Assembly (NCBI RefSeq): GCF_000242595.2
Contig: NC_017098.1
Span: 3,086,501 to 3,150,500 of the forward strand
Origin: Spirochaeta africana DSM 8902
Lineage (GTDB): Bacteria; Spirochaetota; Spirochaetia; DSM-27196; DSM-8902
Direction: 5' to 3'
Length of the DNA stretch: 64,000 nucleotides
Shown here in pieces: positions 52,591-61,077 of the stretch; position 1 is the stretch's first letter, and each line of letters opens with the position of its first letter. The notes under the pieces were generated by a model that was not told the DNA's origin, did no database searches, and saw only the letters and a program-made list of their open reading frames with translations. The position numbers were made by a program, and so were the translations under genes.

Positions 52591-53913
52591 TTACAGACCA
52601 AGATCAAACGTTATTGTCTTGCCCCGCGTCATAACCAGAAACAGATTTTCCATACCGGCAACACGATCTGAAAGGTCATACATCAGATCCTCCAGCTCAT
52701 CTATCCGTCCGAAGAAGTAAACCGCATACCGGGTTTCATCCGCAGTCTGGCTGATAGTAACCAGATCGCTGACCTCGTCACGCAGACGGGTTCGCATACG
52801 ACTGATTACCCGGGGATCACCGGTATTGATCAGCACCATCTCGTAGCGGATGCCTCGGGAATAGGCCTGCGCCAGCAGATTCTGTGCCTGCTGCACTGCA
52901 GTCGGCATCGCCCCGAATACCGCGGACTGGACCGCGTTGCCGATAGCATCACGCTGGCCGGTACGGCTGAAGGTTCGCTGGCTGCGAAACGGAACGGAAC
53001 CCAGCAGCTGGGCAGTCGAGGTTTCATAAATCCGGATGATAATATTGGCGGTCCCAAAATGGCTGTCTCCCTGGGTCTCACCCTCAACATCAACATCCAC
53101 CTCCAGATACACATCGGCATTCAGACGCTGGGCGATCCACTGCACCAGACTGACATCCCGCTGCGCCTCGGCCTCGAAAATCATCTCCTGATCCTGCCGC
53201 AGACGCTCGATCTGTGATGCATCGATCAGGGTATAGCCTTCACTGGCAAGAAAGCTGTTGGCCTGGGCTACCGCCTGGCGCAGAAACACCGGATCAGTGT
53301 CAGACTCCTCGGGATAAAACACCATGTAGGTCATGTTCTGGATATATCGCTGCAGGAATCTGGCCTGTTCACTGGTCGCACCGTCGTAGAGGTCTTCTTC
53401 CGCAATCTGTTCAGGAAGCCGTGGTGCTGCTGGCGCGGCCGGCGTACCAGGGGTAACCGCTACCTCAGGATCGTCCACCTCGGTTATCCCCAGTGAATCC
53501 AGTGTACGACGGATCACATCCAGCCGAACCGGAATCTCGATCTCCATTACGTATCTGGGCTCCCTGATGCTGCCAAGATTATCACGGTGGAGTATCTCCA
53601 TCCGCTCGTTAACCACATAGGCATTCGGGTTGCGGGTGTTGTACAGCTGCATCTGCAGCTCCTCCCGATGCACCACCTCGGCCGGCTCACCGATAATCGC
53701 TATCACCCCCTGGCGGATGGCATCCACCTTGGCGCTGTTCATAGCCTGGCCAAGGGTATCGCCCTCACCGCGACCAACAACGATGGTATCACGATCCACC
53801 GGTGCAGCTGTCCGCGGCGCCTCGGTCGCACAGGAGGAAACAAGAAGAATCAGGAGAATCAGCACAGTCATAGCTGTGGATATAAACCCCGTTTGTCGCC
53901 AGGTTGTTACCAT
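52591..53913 (-). CDS. Lipoprotein with FlgT-like N-terminal domain
   Basis: A 440-residue lipoprotein: signal helix and lipobox LVSSC (Cys 28), then a domain of the FlgT-N/LPP20 type (about 42-145; VVGRGEGDTLGQAMNSAKVDAIRQGVIAIIG, ending in an NERMEI to MEIEIPVRL strand pair), a Pro-rich hinge (about 150-170), a CsgG/FlgT-M-like part (about 215-350; IDASQIERLRQDQEMIFEAEAQRD, RLNADVYLEVDVDVEGET) and a C-terminal alpha-beta domain. It lies 21 bp after the outer-membrane gene and works presumably in the same envelope complex. Confidence 0.65.
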   Translation of the reverse strand: MVTTWRQTGFISTAMTVLILLILLVSSCATEAPRTAAPVDRDTIVVGRGEGDTLGQAMNSAKVDAIRQGVIAIIGEPAEVVHREELQMQLYNTRNPNAYVVNERMEILHRDNLGSIREPRYVMEIEIPVRLDVIRRTLDSLGITEVDDPEVAVTPGTPAAPAAPRLPEQIAEEDLYDGATSEQARFLQRYIQNMTYMVFYPEESDTDPVFLRQAVAQANSFLASEGYTLIDASQIERLRQDQEMIFEAEAQRDVSLVQWIAQRLNADVYLEVDVDVEGETQGDSHFGTANIIIRIYETSTAQLLGSVPFRSQRTFSRTGQRDAIGNAVQSAVFGAMPTAVQQAQNLLAQAYSRGIRYEMVLINTGDPRVISRMRTRLRDEVSDLVTISQTADETRYAVYFFGRIDELEDLMYDLSDRVAGMENLFLVMTRGKTITFDLGL

Positions 53914-53934
53914 TTTTTTGCTCCTTACATGGTT

Positions 53935-55446
53935 TTATTTAAAATTGATCCCGAATGTTAACGACGGCCCCATAACCGACGGCAGATTCTGCATACCCAC
54001 ATAGGCGGTCAGCCCCGGCTCCAGATAGAGCACGGTATCCCTGCTGACATGGTACCCCATACGCAGGCCGCCACTGACCCCGATATGACTCAGCACGGCA
54101 TCGCGCTCGTCATCATCGTCATCGTCGCCGGAGGTAAATGCCCCCCCGGTACCGCCAAACATTACGTAGGGTGACAGGCGTGTCCTGCCCAGGATCAGCA
54201 GATACTCAGCGCCGAACGCAAAGGTTCCCCCCAGGTAGGTACCCCGACTGGTGGTAAACCGATCGTTGGCAAACAGAAACGGAAACTCGAGCTTGACCAC
54301 CGGTCTGATCGGATAAAATCCCCGAGAGGCCGTAAATCTGAGGCCGACAATCGGTACCATCTCGAGCGCCGACACATCATCACCGGCAAACAGCGGCATA
54401 TTCAGCGACTGGACACCGCCATACAGCTCGACCTCGCCACCCCCTCGGGGCACCTCGCGCAGCTGATCGCCGATCTGCGGTCGCGGGTCGGCATAGATCG
54501 GGACACCAAAACTGAAGTTCTCCCGCACCTCGGTAACGTATATAAGGCCGGTTTCCTGGGTATCATCGTAGGCCCCGACCCGGCGTGCGGTAAGAATCAC
54601 AAACTCATCACCAACGTTCAGACCCATGTTGCGTCCGAACTCTATCAGGACCTGACGTCCGATCAGATCGGTGATACCGGTCATGATCTGGAATTCGGGA
54701 ACAGTACGGATACGAAAATCCAGCTGACCAGGCAGAGAGGATACCGCCGAGGATATTGCCCGCGACAGGTTTTCACCTGACCCGCTGGAGGAAATGGTAA
54801 AGCGCTCGAAGGTTCGCGCTGTCTCCATGTCGATAAACGCAAATGAAACCTGGATCTCTACCCGATAGGTGGCCTCACTGGTAAGCTCGGCACGATAGTA
54901 GCTGACCGAGGGTATAACCAGATAATAGCCGTCGGTCAATCGGCGAAAATCCTGTTCGGTGAAAGCCTGACGGCCAAGCTGAACCTCTTCGGGGAGCTCG
55001 ACCGCATCGCTGCGAAAATCCCGCAGAGCACGGATAAACCCGTCAACATCCTCAGCATCGATACTATAGGCCTCACCGACCACATCAAATCGACCGATAC
55101 GCACAAACACCTCGCGTATCAGCTGATCGATGTTGGTAAACCCACGTTCAAACTCGCTGCGCACCTCTTCCGGGGTCGGGATGCGAAAATTGCGCTGTTC
55201 GATACGGACAGTGGTGCCGGCCTTGGAGTCCCGCCGGGTACCCGTCCGCGGGTTATCAATGATTACCTCGATCTCCAGCATGTTCTGCAGCTCTCGCGGG
55301 ATTTCGATCCGAACCGGGACAGAATCATAACTCAAGCCGAATACGGCGATCTCCTGCTGCTCGGAAAACTCCTGCGCCATCGCCGGAAGCAAACAGGAGA
55401 GAACAATCGCGGCCGCAAGAATACCGATGCGTGTTCGTCTGGGCAT
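53935..55446 (-). CDS. Exported protein with FlgT-C-like domain and C-terminal beta-barrel
   Basis: A 503-residue protein. Signal peptide (cleavage near LPAMA, residue 25). Mixed alpha-beta segments (about 30-265) are followed by an FlgT-C-like barrel (about 270-350; NMGLNVGDEFVILTARR, TGLIYVTEVRENFSFG, PQIGDQLREVP) and an outer-membrane-type beta-barrel (about 350-503) with alternating strands, an acidic loop (GDDDDDDE) and the terminal LTFGINFK, Phe near the end. ATG at 55446 has GGAGG upstream. First gene of the operon with two lipoproteins. Confidence 0.65.
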   Translation of the reverse strand: MPRRTRIGILAAAIVLSCLLPAMAQEFSEQQEIAVFGLSYDSVPVRIEIPRELQNMLEIEVIIDNPRTGTRRDSKAGTTVRIEQRNFRIPTPEEVRSEFERGFTNIDQLIREVFVRIGRFDVVGEAYSIDAEDVDGFIRALRDFRSDAVELPEEVQLGRQAFTEQDFRRLTDGYYLVIPSVSYYRAELTSEATYRVEIQVSFAFIDMETARTFERFTISSSGSGENLSRAISSAVSSLPGQLDFRIRTVPEFQIMTGITDLIGRQVLIEFGRNMGLNVGDEFVILTARRVGAYDDTQETGLIYVTEVRENFSFGVPIYADPRPQIGDQLREVPRGGGEVELYGGVQSLNMPLFAGDDVSALEMVPIVGLRFTASRGFYPIRPVVKLEFPFLFANDRFTTSRGTYLGGTFAFGAEYLLILGRTRLSPYVMFGGTGGAFTSGDDDDDDERDAVLSHIGVSGGLRMGYHVSRDTVLYLEPGLTAYVGMQNLPSVMGPSLTFGINFK

Positions 55447-55527
55447 ACAGCCTCCATTTGTATAGATCAGGCCGCAGCCGGAGAACCGCTGCAGCACCCT
55501 TACTTTAGCACATGTACAGACAAGAAA

Positions 55528-57435
55528 CTAATTTTCAGGATCGAAAATGGATACCGATGAGCTGCGTTCTGCATGCCGCGCCAGGACATGACGCAGCCCC
55601 AACACTACATCACTATCGGATCGATTGGTGATGGTGACCGAAACCCCGCGCACCGCAGAAACCTGTACGCGCTGCTCAGGCTGCCCGCGAACGATCAGCT
55701 GGTCGTCCTCCCGCCCGATCCGCAGCTGCATATCCTGCTGTAATGGAACCTGCAGCTCCTCGGCCGAAGCCGATTCGTCCAGGCCCTGAATCTGCACCAT
55801 ACCGTAGCCGGCGGGATCAGGATCGGAAAACAGTAGCTCGAAGATAACGTCGGAACTCCGGAAAAAGACATCAGGCAGCTGCACCGACTCGCCGGGAGCA
55901 ATCCGCAGCACGGCGCCGCGGGCGGCTACCTCCTGCTCACCGAGGATCTCAGCCTCCTGACCGGCAAAACTCTCAGCGAAAATCAGGGTATGCGGATACT
56001 GCAGTTCCATGGCCCGTCTGAACTCACCGGTATTGATACTGGGCTGATGCAGGCTGTTGCGGTAGTACACCCCGAATTCCTCCAGCACACCAGTCACACC
56101 AGCGGCGATTCGCGTGCGCCCCTCATCTCCTTCCGGGCGGTGCTCTACCGCGGTCCCGGCAGGGACGGGACGCGAATCGACTCCGATCAGAATTCCATTG
56201 ATCAGCCACATGCCGTAGGCTGTGTCGCCCTCGACCAGATAGGAGAAGCTCCACTGCACCGACTCGTCCGCCGGTATGATCGAGCGCTGCACCGAGAATC
56301 GGCTGCGTTCCGCCCCGACGACCGCATGCAACTGTCCGGCCTCACTGTAGAGCTGGACATACGGGCCGCCCTCGGTGTGTATCCAGTCCTCGCGTTCCGC
56401 CGCCTCGCCAAATCTGCCGCGGAAGGTTACCGTAAATGGCGCGGCATTCTCGCCGGAACCGGGGAAGATTGCCCGCGTTGTCTGCAGGTACTCGTCGGGT
56501 GGAATACGATGCCCCAGCCTGCCCTGTTCGATTACCAGCTGCGCCACTCCACCACCTGACATGGTGAAATGTCCGGCCGTCCGCGCCGCCTCATTCCGCA
56601 TACCGATATCTCGAAGATTGCCATTCAGGCGCAACAGGCTGTAGTAGGAGTCCCGCGGCTGCAACTCGTAGGAGCGAGCTGCCTGATTCGAGGATACCAC
56701 CACCTCGCCGCGCTGCTGTCGGGGACCGGCAAACTCGAACGGGACACCGTCCGGCGGCGGTGCCGGATAGACATCAACCCGTACGGTGTACACCCCGTCA
56801 CGTTCCGGCGACTGTACCTGCACCTCATCCATTCCCTCACTTAACAGACCGAACGCCTTTACCCCGCCATCGAATCGCCACACGATAAACGGATCCGCGG
56901 CAGCCCCGCTCTGCTGAATACCCAGCTGCAGAATACCCTGTGAATCCGGCTCGAATCGTGACGGATAGACCGAGATACCGCTCAGGCTGTACTCGGCAGA
57001 CTCCAGAAAGATCGGTCGCACCGTACTGGCAACCAGACGCTCCTGCTGATACAGCCGGTAGCGCAGCTCGTAATAGCCATCCTCCAGGTCATCCGGCAGC
57101 AGCATATCGGGAAGGCTGGCCGAACCGAGTACATTCTCGCTCATCTCCTGCCGGGCGATCTCTTCCCCGTCAGCATCGTACAGCCTGACCTGAAGTACCG
57201 GAGCCGGACCTTCGGCAATCCGGCTGTTGGGGGCCACCTGCAGTTCAACCGACACCGGCTCGCCTGCCCGGACGATCGCCCCGCGGCGACCCGGATTGAT
57301 GGTTACCTCAGCCTGCCGGTCCAGGTTGGGCATCAGCATCCCGGCATCGCTGCAGGCTGCTGCCAGCAGTATCAGCCCGGTTGCCACGGCGGCTTTAGAG
57401 AAAAATATAATGGATCGTGTGCGTATAGTACTCAC
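55528..57435 (-). CDS. Large lipoprotein of unknown function
   Basis: A 635-residue lipoprotein: signal helix ATGLILLAAAC (Cys about 28), then beta-rich domains. Residues about 45-150 resemble an Ig-like bundle (VSVELQVAPNSRIAEGPAPVLQVRLYDADG), 160-270 a second one, and 300-470 a concanavalin/LamG-like segment (FTVTFRGRFGEAAEREDWIHTEGGPYVQLYSEAGQLHAVVG). No active-site motif is evident. The start is GTG at 57435, 8 bases after TATACT; the frame opens at 57495 but across that element. It is divergent from alr and has 81 bp before the outer-membrane operon on the same strand. Confidence 0.6.
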   Translation of the reverse strand: MSTIRTRSIIFFSKAAVATGLILLAAACSDAGMLMPNLDRQAEVTINPGRRGAIVRAGEPVSVELQVAPNSRIAEGPAPVLQVRLYDADGEEIARQEMSENVLGSASLPDMLLPDDLEDGYYELRYRLYQQERLVASTVRPIFLESAEYSLSGISVYPSRFEPDSQGILQLGIQQSGAAADPFIVWRFDGGVKAFGLLSEGMDEVQVQSPERDGVYTVRVDVYPAPPPDGVPFEFAGPRQQRGEVVVSSNQAARSYELQPRDSYYSLLRLNGNLRDIGMRNEAARTAGHFTMSGGGVAQLVIEQGRLGHRIPPDEYLQTTRAIFPGSGENAAPFTVTFRGRFGEAAEREDWIHTEGGPYVQLYSEAGQLHAVVGAERSRFSVQRSIIPADESVQWSFSYLVEGDTAYGMWLINGILIGVDSRPVPAGTAVEHRPEGDEGRTRIAAGVTGVLEEFGVYYRNSLHQPSINTGEFRRAMELQYPHTLIFAESFAGQEAEILGEQEVAARGAVLRIAPGESVQLPDVFFRSSDVIFELLFSDPDPAGYGMVQIQGLDESASAEELQVPLQQDMQLRIGREDDQLIVRGQPEQRVQVSAVRGVSVTITNRSDSDVVLGLRHVLARHAERSSSVSIFDPEN

Positions 57436-57443
57436 CAATGTAG

Positions 57444-57496
57444 AGTATACCCCATATCTGCGTGCCTTTCCACAATGAAATGTTTTACAGTACACT
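57444..57496. promoter_or_regulatory. Divergent promoters of alr and the large lipoprotein
   Basis: Plus strand: TTTCCA (57467-57472), 18-base spacer, TACACT (57491-57496), 7 bases, ATG of alr at 57504. Minus strand: TATACT (57449-57444), 8 bases, GTG at 57435; no good -35 at the usual distance. Neither gene has a ribosome-binding site. Confidence 0.4.
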
Positions 57497-57503
57497 GTTT
57501 TTT

Positions 57504-58658
57504 ATGCGTCCAACCAGAGCACTTGTTCATATATCGGCCATTCGTCACAACATACGCCTAATTCGCGAACAATATATCCGGCAGGCAGCTGCTGAACCGA
57601 TTATCTGTGCAGCGGTAAAGGCCAACGCTTATGGTCATGGCGCTGTCGAGGTGGCCCGGGCAGTTCTGGATGCCGGCGCAGCGTGCCTGGGTGTTGCCGT
57701 GCCCGAGGAAGGGATCGAACTGCGTCAGGCAGGGATATCGGCAGCAATACTCCTGTTCAGCCCGTTCTTTCCCGAGGAATCGACAGCTATAGCAGAGAAC
57801 AACCTGGTGCCAATGGTGTTCGACGCCGAACGGATTACCGCCCTGAATGCGGCCGCAGAACGATCCGGGCGGACCACAGATGTCTATCTCAAGATTGATA
57901 CCGGGATGGGTCGGGTCGGCTGCAGTATGCCCCAGGCGGTCGAGCTGGCCACAGCCATACAGTCATCCCGGGGCCTGCGGCTCGTCGGGCTCGCGACCCA
58001 TTTTGCCGCCAGCGACGGCAGTAGCCTGGATTTTGCCCGGACGCAGCTTGGCAGATTTCGTGATGCAGCGGCTACCCTCCGGGCTGCAGACATAGACCCG
58101 GGCATCCTGAGCGCCGCGAACTCGGGGGCAGTCATTACCATGCCCGACAGTGCCGGGCTTGATATGGCGCGACCGGGCATCATGATCTACGGTTACTACC
58201 CCTCACACGACGTCAGTCGCCCACTGCAGCTGCAGCCAGCCATGACCCTTGAATCCGCGGTGGGCTTTATCAAGCAGGTGCCCGCGGGGACGCCGATCAG
58301 CTACGGTATGACCTACACCACCGCCCGGGAAACCCGTATCGCAACCATCCCGATCGGCTATGCCGACGGGGTATTCCGGGCCCTGTCCAATCGGGGGCGG
58401 GTCTGGATCAAGGGTCGCACCTACCCGATCGTCGGCAGGATCTGCATGGATCAGCTGATGGTAGATATCGGCATGGATTCCGGCATCACACTCTACGACC
58501 GTGCGGTTCTGTTCGGTCCGCCCCAGCCTGCGCCCGCGCATACCCCCTGGCCGGAGGATCCGCCAACTGCCGAGGAGGTCGCCGATCTCTGCGACACTAT
58601 CCCCTACGAGATTACCTGCGCCGTATCGGGGCGAATCCCGCGCGTCTATGTAGACTAA
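57504..58658 (+). CDS. alr: Alanine racemase
   Basis: A 384-residue PLP enzyme making D-alanine for peptidoglycan. The Lys that binds PLP lies in AAVKANAYGHGAVEVAR (about residue 35), the Tyr base in SYGMTYTTARETRIATIPIGYADG (about 260-280), with KIDTGMGRVG, THFAASDGSS, ANSGAV and MARPGIMIYG between. The C-terminal beta domain has VGRICMDQLMVDIG. ATG at 57504 is set by the promoter spacing and matches family starts. A Pro-rich loop (PPQPAPAHTPWPEDPP, about 340) is longer than usual. It overlaps pepT by 4 bp, tail to tail. Confidence 0.95.
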   Translation: MRPTRALVHISAIRHNIRLIREQYIRQAAAEPIICAAVKANAYGHGAVEVARAVLDAGAACLGVAVPEEGIELRQAGISAAILLFSPFFPEESTAIAENNLVPMVFDAERITALNAAAERSGRTTDVYLKIDTGMGRVGCSMPQAVELATAIQSSRGLRLVGLATHFAASDGSSLDFARTQLGRFRDAAATLRAADIDPGILSAANSGAVITMPDSAGLDMARPGIMIYGYYPSHDVSRPLQLQPAMTLESAVGFIKQVPAGTPISYGMTYTTARETRIATIPIGYADGVFRALSNRGRVWIKGRTYPIVGRICMDQLMVDIGMDSGITLYDRAVLFGPPQPAPAHTPWPEDPPTAEEVADLCDTIPYEITCAVSGRIPRVYVD

Positions 58659-59947
58659 GAAGCCGGGCTGCTGTCGGCTTCGGCCCAGCGCCGCGCAAGC
58701 AGCACCGCCGTCTCGACCGCCCGGACCATTGCCGGCACCGCCACCCATTCACGAACGCTGTGAAAGTTGACCCCTCCGGCAAATATGTTGGGGGTAGCGA
58801 CACCCAATTCACACAGCTTGGCACCATCGGTGCCGCCACGGATGCTCCGCTCTACCGGTTCGATCCCGGTATCGCGAATGGCCTGCCGGGCCCGCTCCAT
58901 CACCCCCGGCTCGGCGGCTATAGCCTCCCGCATGTTCAGATACTGCTTGTGCGGCTGCACCGCCACCCGCCCCCCGGGGAACTGGGCCTCGACAGCCGCG
59001 GCAATAGCTCGCAACGCCTCGATGCGACGCTCGATCTCGACAAACTCGAAATCCCTCAGATAAACCTCGATGCGTGCCGATCCCATGTCGGCCTTGATCT
59101 CCAGGGGTGCATAATAACCGTAGCGCTCGTCGGTGGCCTCCGGGCTCTCGTTGCGCGGCAGCATACTTACAAACTGCGCCGCCATAGTAACCGCATTTAC
59201 CAGACGCCCGCGGGCATACCCCAGATGGATCACCTCACCGGTACACAACACCTCGACCATGTAGCCATTGTAACACTCTCCCTCGAGCTCACCCTCTTCA
59301 CCCCCATCCAGGGTATAGGCAACATTCGCGCTGATCATGTCCCGGGAAAAGCCATCCAGACCGCGACCGATCTCCTCATCCGGGGTAAACACCAGCTCCA
59401 GCGGCACCCGGGGGATCTCGGGATGCTGCAGCAGAAACCGCACCGCACTCAGTATCTCGGCCAGGCCAGCCTTGTCATCCGCCCCCAGCAGGGTATCGCC
59501 TGACGAGGTGATAACCGTCTCGCCGCGGTAGTTCTGCAGCAAAGGATTTTCCTCCGGCGTAAGCACGACATCCCCGGAAATCCGGATATCCCCGCCCTGG
59601 TAGTTTTCCCAGAGCAGCGGCTTGACCCTTTCTCCGGATGCCTCGGGCGAGGTATCAAAATGGGCCATCAGACACATCGCCGGCACTGGCGGGTCGGCGG
59701 CCGTGCCGGGCACCCGGGCGATTACATAGCAGCTGTCGGTCAGCTCGACATCGGTTACCCCCATGTCATGCAGCTCCTGCACCACCACCTTCGCGAGATC
59801 AAACTGGCGAGGTGTCGAGGGGATGCTGGGAGAATCCTTGTCCGAGGTGGTATGGATCTGTACATAGCGCAGAAAGCGGTCGGTAACATCGGCAGCAATG
59901 GCAGTTCGCTCACGGCGAAGCGCTGCTACAACTTCGGTAATAGTCAT
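58655..59947 (-). CDS. pepT: Peptidase T (tripeptide aminopeptidase)
   Basis: A 430-residue M20 metallopeptidase releasing N-terminal residues from tripeptides. Zinc and catalytic motifs: LMAHFDTSPEASG (His, Asp), LLGADDKAGLAEIL (bridging Asp), FTPDEEIGRGLDGF (catalytic Glu), AYTLDGGEEGELE (Asp) and FAGGVNFHSVREWV (His). The dimerisation domain sits at about 205-320. It would finish digestion of peptides taken up by the Opp system. ATG at 59947 lies 6 bases after a -10 element. Confidence 0.94.
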   Translation of the reverse strand: MTITEVVAALRRERTAIAADVTDRFLRYVQIHTTSDKDSPSIPSTPRQFDLAKVVVQELHDMGVTDVELTDSCYVIARVPGTAADPPVPAMCLMAHFDTSPEASGERVKPLLWENYQGGDIRISGDVVLTPEENPLLQNYRGETVITSSGDTLLGADDKAGLAEILSAVRFLLQHPEIPRVPLELVFTPDEEIGRGLDGFSRDMISANVAYTLDGGEEGELEGECYNGYMVEVLCTGEVIHLGYARGRLVNAVTMAAQFVSMLPRNESPEATDERYGYYAPLEIKADMGSARIEVYLRDFEFVEIERRIEALRAIAAAVEAQFPGGRVAVQPHKQYLNMREAIAAEPGVMERARQAIRDTGIEPVERSIRGGTDGAKLCELGVATPNIFAGGVNFHSVREWVAVPAMVRAVETAVLLARRWAEADSSPAS

Positions 59948-59953
59948 GTGGCG

Positions 59954-60012
59954 AGTGTATCCTGTGAAAAAGGTTGCCGCAACTCGACTGCCGCACAAAT
60001 CTTGGGTACATT
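59954..60012. promoter_or_regulatory. Crossing divergent promoters of pepT and the DUF2156 gene
   Basis: Minus strand: TTGCGG (59982-59977), 17-base spacer, TACACT (59959-59954), 6 bases, ATG of pepT. Plus strand: TCGACT (59984-59989), 17-base spacer, TACATT (60007-60012), 8 bases, ATG at 60021. No ribosome-binding sites. Confidence 0.5.
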
Positions 60013-60020
60013 ACACCCCT

Positions 60021-61007
60021 ATGGATTTACCGACCTACCCCGCCTTTGCGCCACTACAGCTGGAGATGCGCCCGCTGCTGCATCCCGTGCTGGCACAGCT
60101 CCCGGATGGCGTCTCGGAATTTACCTTTGCGGGACTGTATCTGTTTCGGCACGAATACTCCTACGAGATTGCCCGCACCAGCGATGGGCTGCTGCTGGGG
60201 CGCGGCCGGAAAAACGGGCGCAGCTTTGCTCTGCTGCCCCAGGGCCTTCCCGCCGGCCCGGCCGGAACCAGCCTGCTGCGATCCCTGCTGGCGGAGTACG
60301 ACTACATCCGCGGGTTTCCTGAACGTCTGCTGCGCGATCAGCTGGACATCCTGCGTGCTGCCGGGATATGGGCAGCTGCCGACCGCGACAACTACGATTA
60401 TCTGTACGACCGTCACGATATGGCCGACCTGACCGGCAAGAAATTCCACAAAAAACGCAACCTGATCCACAACTTCGAACGCACCTACCCGGAACACCGG
60501 GTAGAGGGGTTCAGCCCGGCGCACACCGCCCCTGCCCTGGAGGTACTGGACCGCTGGCGCAGCCAGGTACAGATCGAGGGCGATTATCCCCAGGCCCGCG
60601 AGGCGGTAGAACTGTTCGATACCCTTGAACTGAGCGGCAATGTGGTCTGTATTGGCGGAACCCCGGCAGCCTTTTCGCTGGGAGAACCCCTGGCCGGCGG
60701 CAACTCGTATGTTGTCCACGTCGAAAAGGGTGATCATGAGCTGAAGGGGATCTATCAGTATATCTTCCGGGAGCTGGTGCGCTCCCTGCCAGGTGAGATC
60801 ACCAGCATCAACCGGGAACAGGATGTCGGTGATGTCGGGCTGCGCCAGGCCAAACTTACCTACCGGCCGATCGGCTATACCCGGAAATTCCAGCTCTGGG
60901 CCAGCAAGCCGCCAGGATTTCCCGATCAGGCTATAGCCCTGTCCCCGCACCAGCAGCAGCTGCGGATCCCGGCAGACAGCGAGCTCGATCACCAGGCGGA
61001 CAGCTGA
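60021..61007 (+). CDS. DUF2156 protein (aminoacyl-lipid/GNAT-like transferase fold)
   Basis: A 328-residue cytosolic protein of the DUF2156 type, the tandem acetyltransferase-like fold also found in the C-terminal part of phosphatidylglycerol lysyltransferase (MprF). Signatures: EFTFAGLYLFRHEYSYEIAR, LYDRHDMADLTGKKFHKKRNLIHNFERTYP (about 135-165), ITSINREQDVGDVGLRQAKLTYRPIGYTRKF. There is no membrane domain, so it is the stand-alone form whose substrate is unknown. The start at 60021 is set by the -10 spacing. It ends about 70 bp before the porin-like gene. Confidence 0.82.
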   Translation: MDLPTYPAFAPLQLEMRPLLHPVLAQLPDGVSEFTFAGLYLFRHEYSYEIARTSDGLLLGRGRKNGRSFALLPQGLPAGPAGTSLLRSLLAEYDYIRGFPERLLRDQLDILRAAGIWAAADRDNYDYLYDRHDMADLTGKKFHKKRNLIHNFERTYPEHRVEGFSPAHTAPALEVLDRWRSQVQIEGDYPQAREAVELFDTLELSGNVVCIGGTPAAFSLGEPLAGGNSYVVHVEKGDHELKGIYQYIFRELVRSLPGEITSINREQDVGDVGLRQAKLTYRPIGYTRKFQLWASKPPGFPDQAIALSPHQQQLRIPADSELDHQADS

Positions 61008-61025
61008 TGTTCCGGACGCGGAATT

Positions 61026-61054
61026 TTGTTTTTTTCCGGCTTCGGTGATAGAAT
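61026..61054 (+). promoter_or_regulatory. Promoter of the beta-barrel protein gene
   Basis: TTGTTT (61026-61031), 17-base spacer, TAGAAT (61049-61054), the same -10 as the small RNA promoter. A leader of about 18 bases contains AAGGAG (61064-61069). Confidence 0.55.
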
Positions 61055-61077
61055 CAAAGGTGTAAGGAGAACATGCC

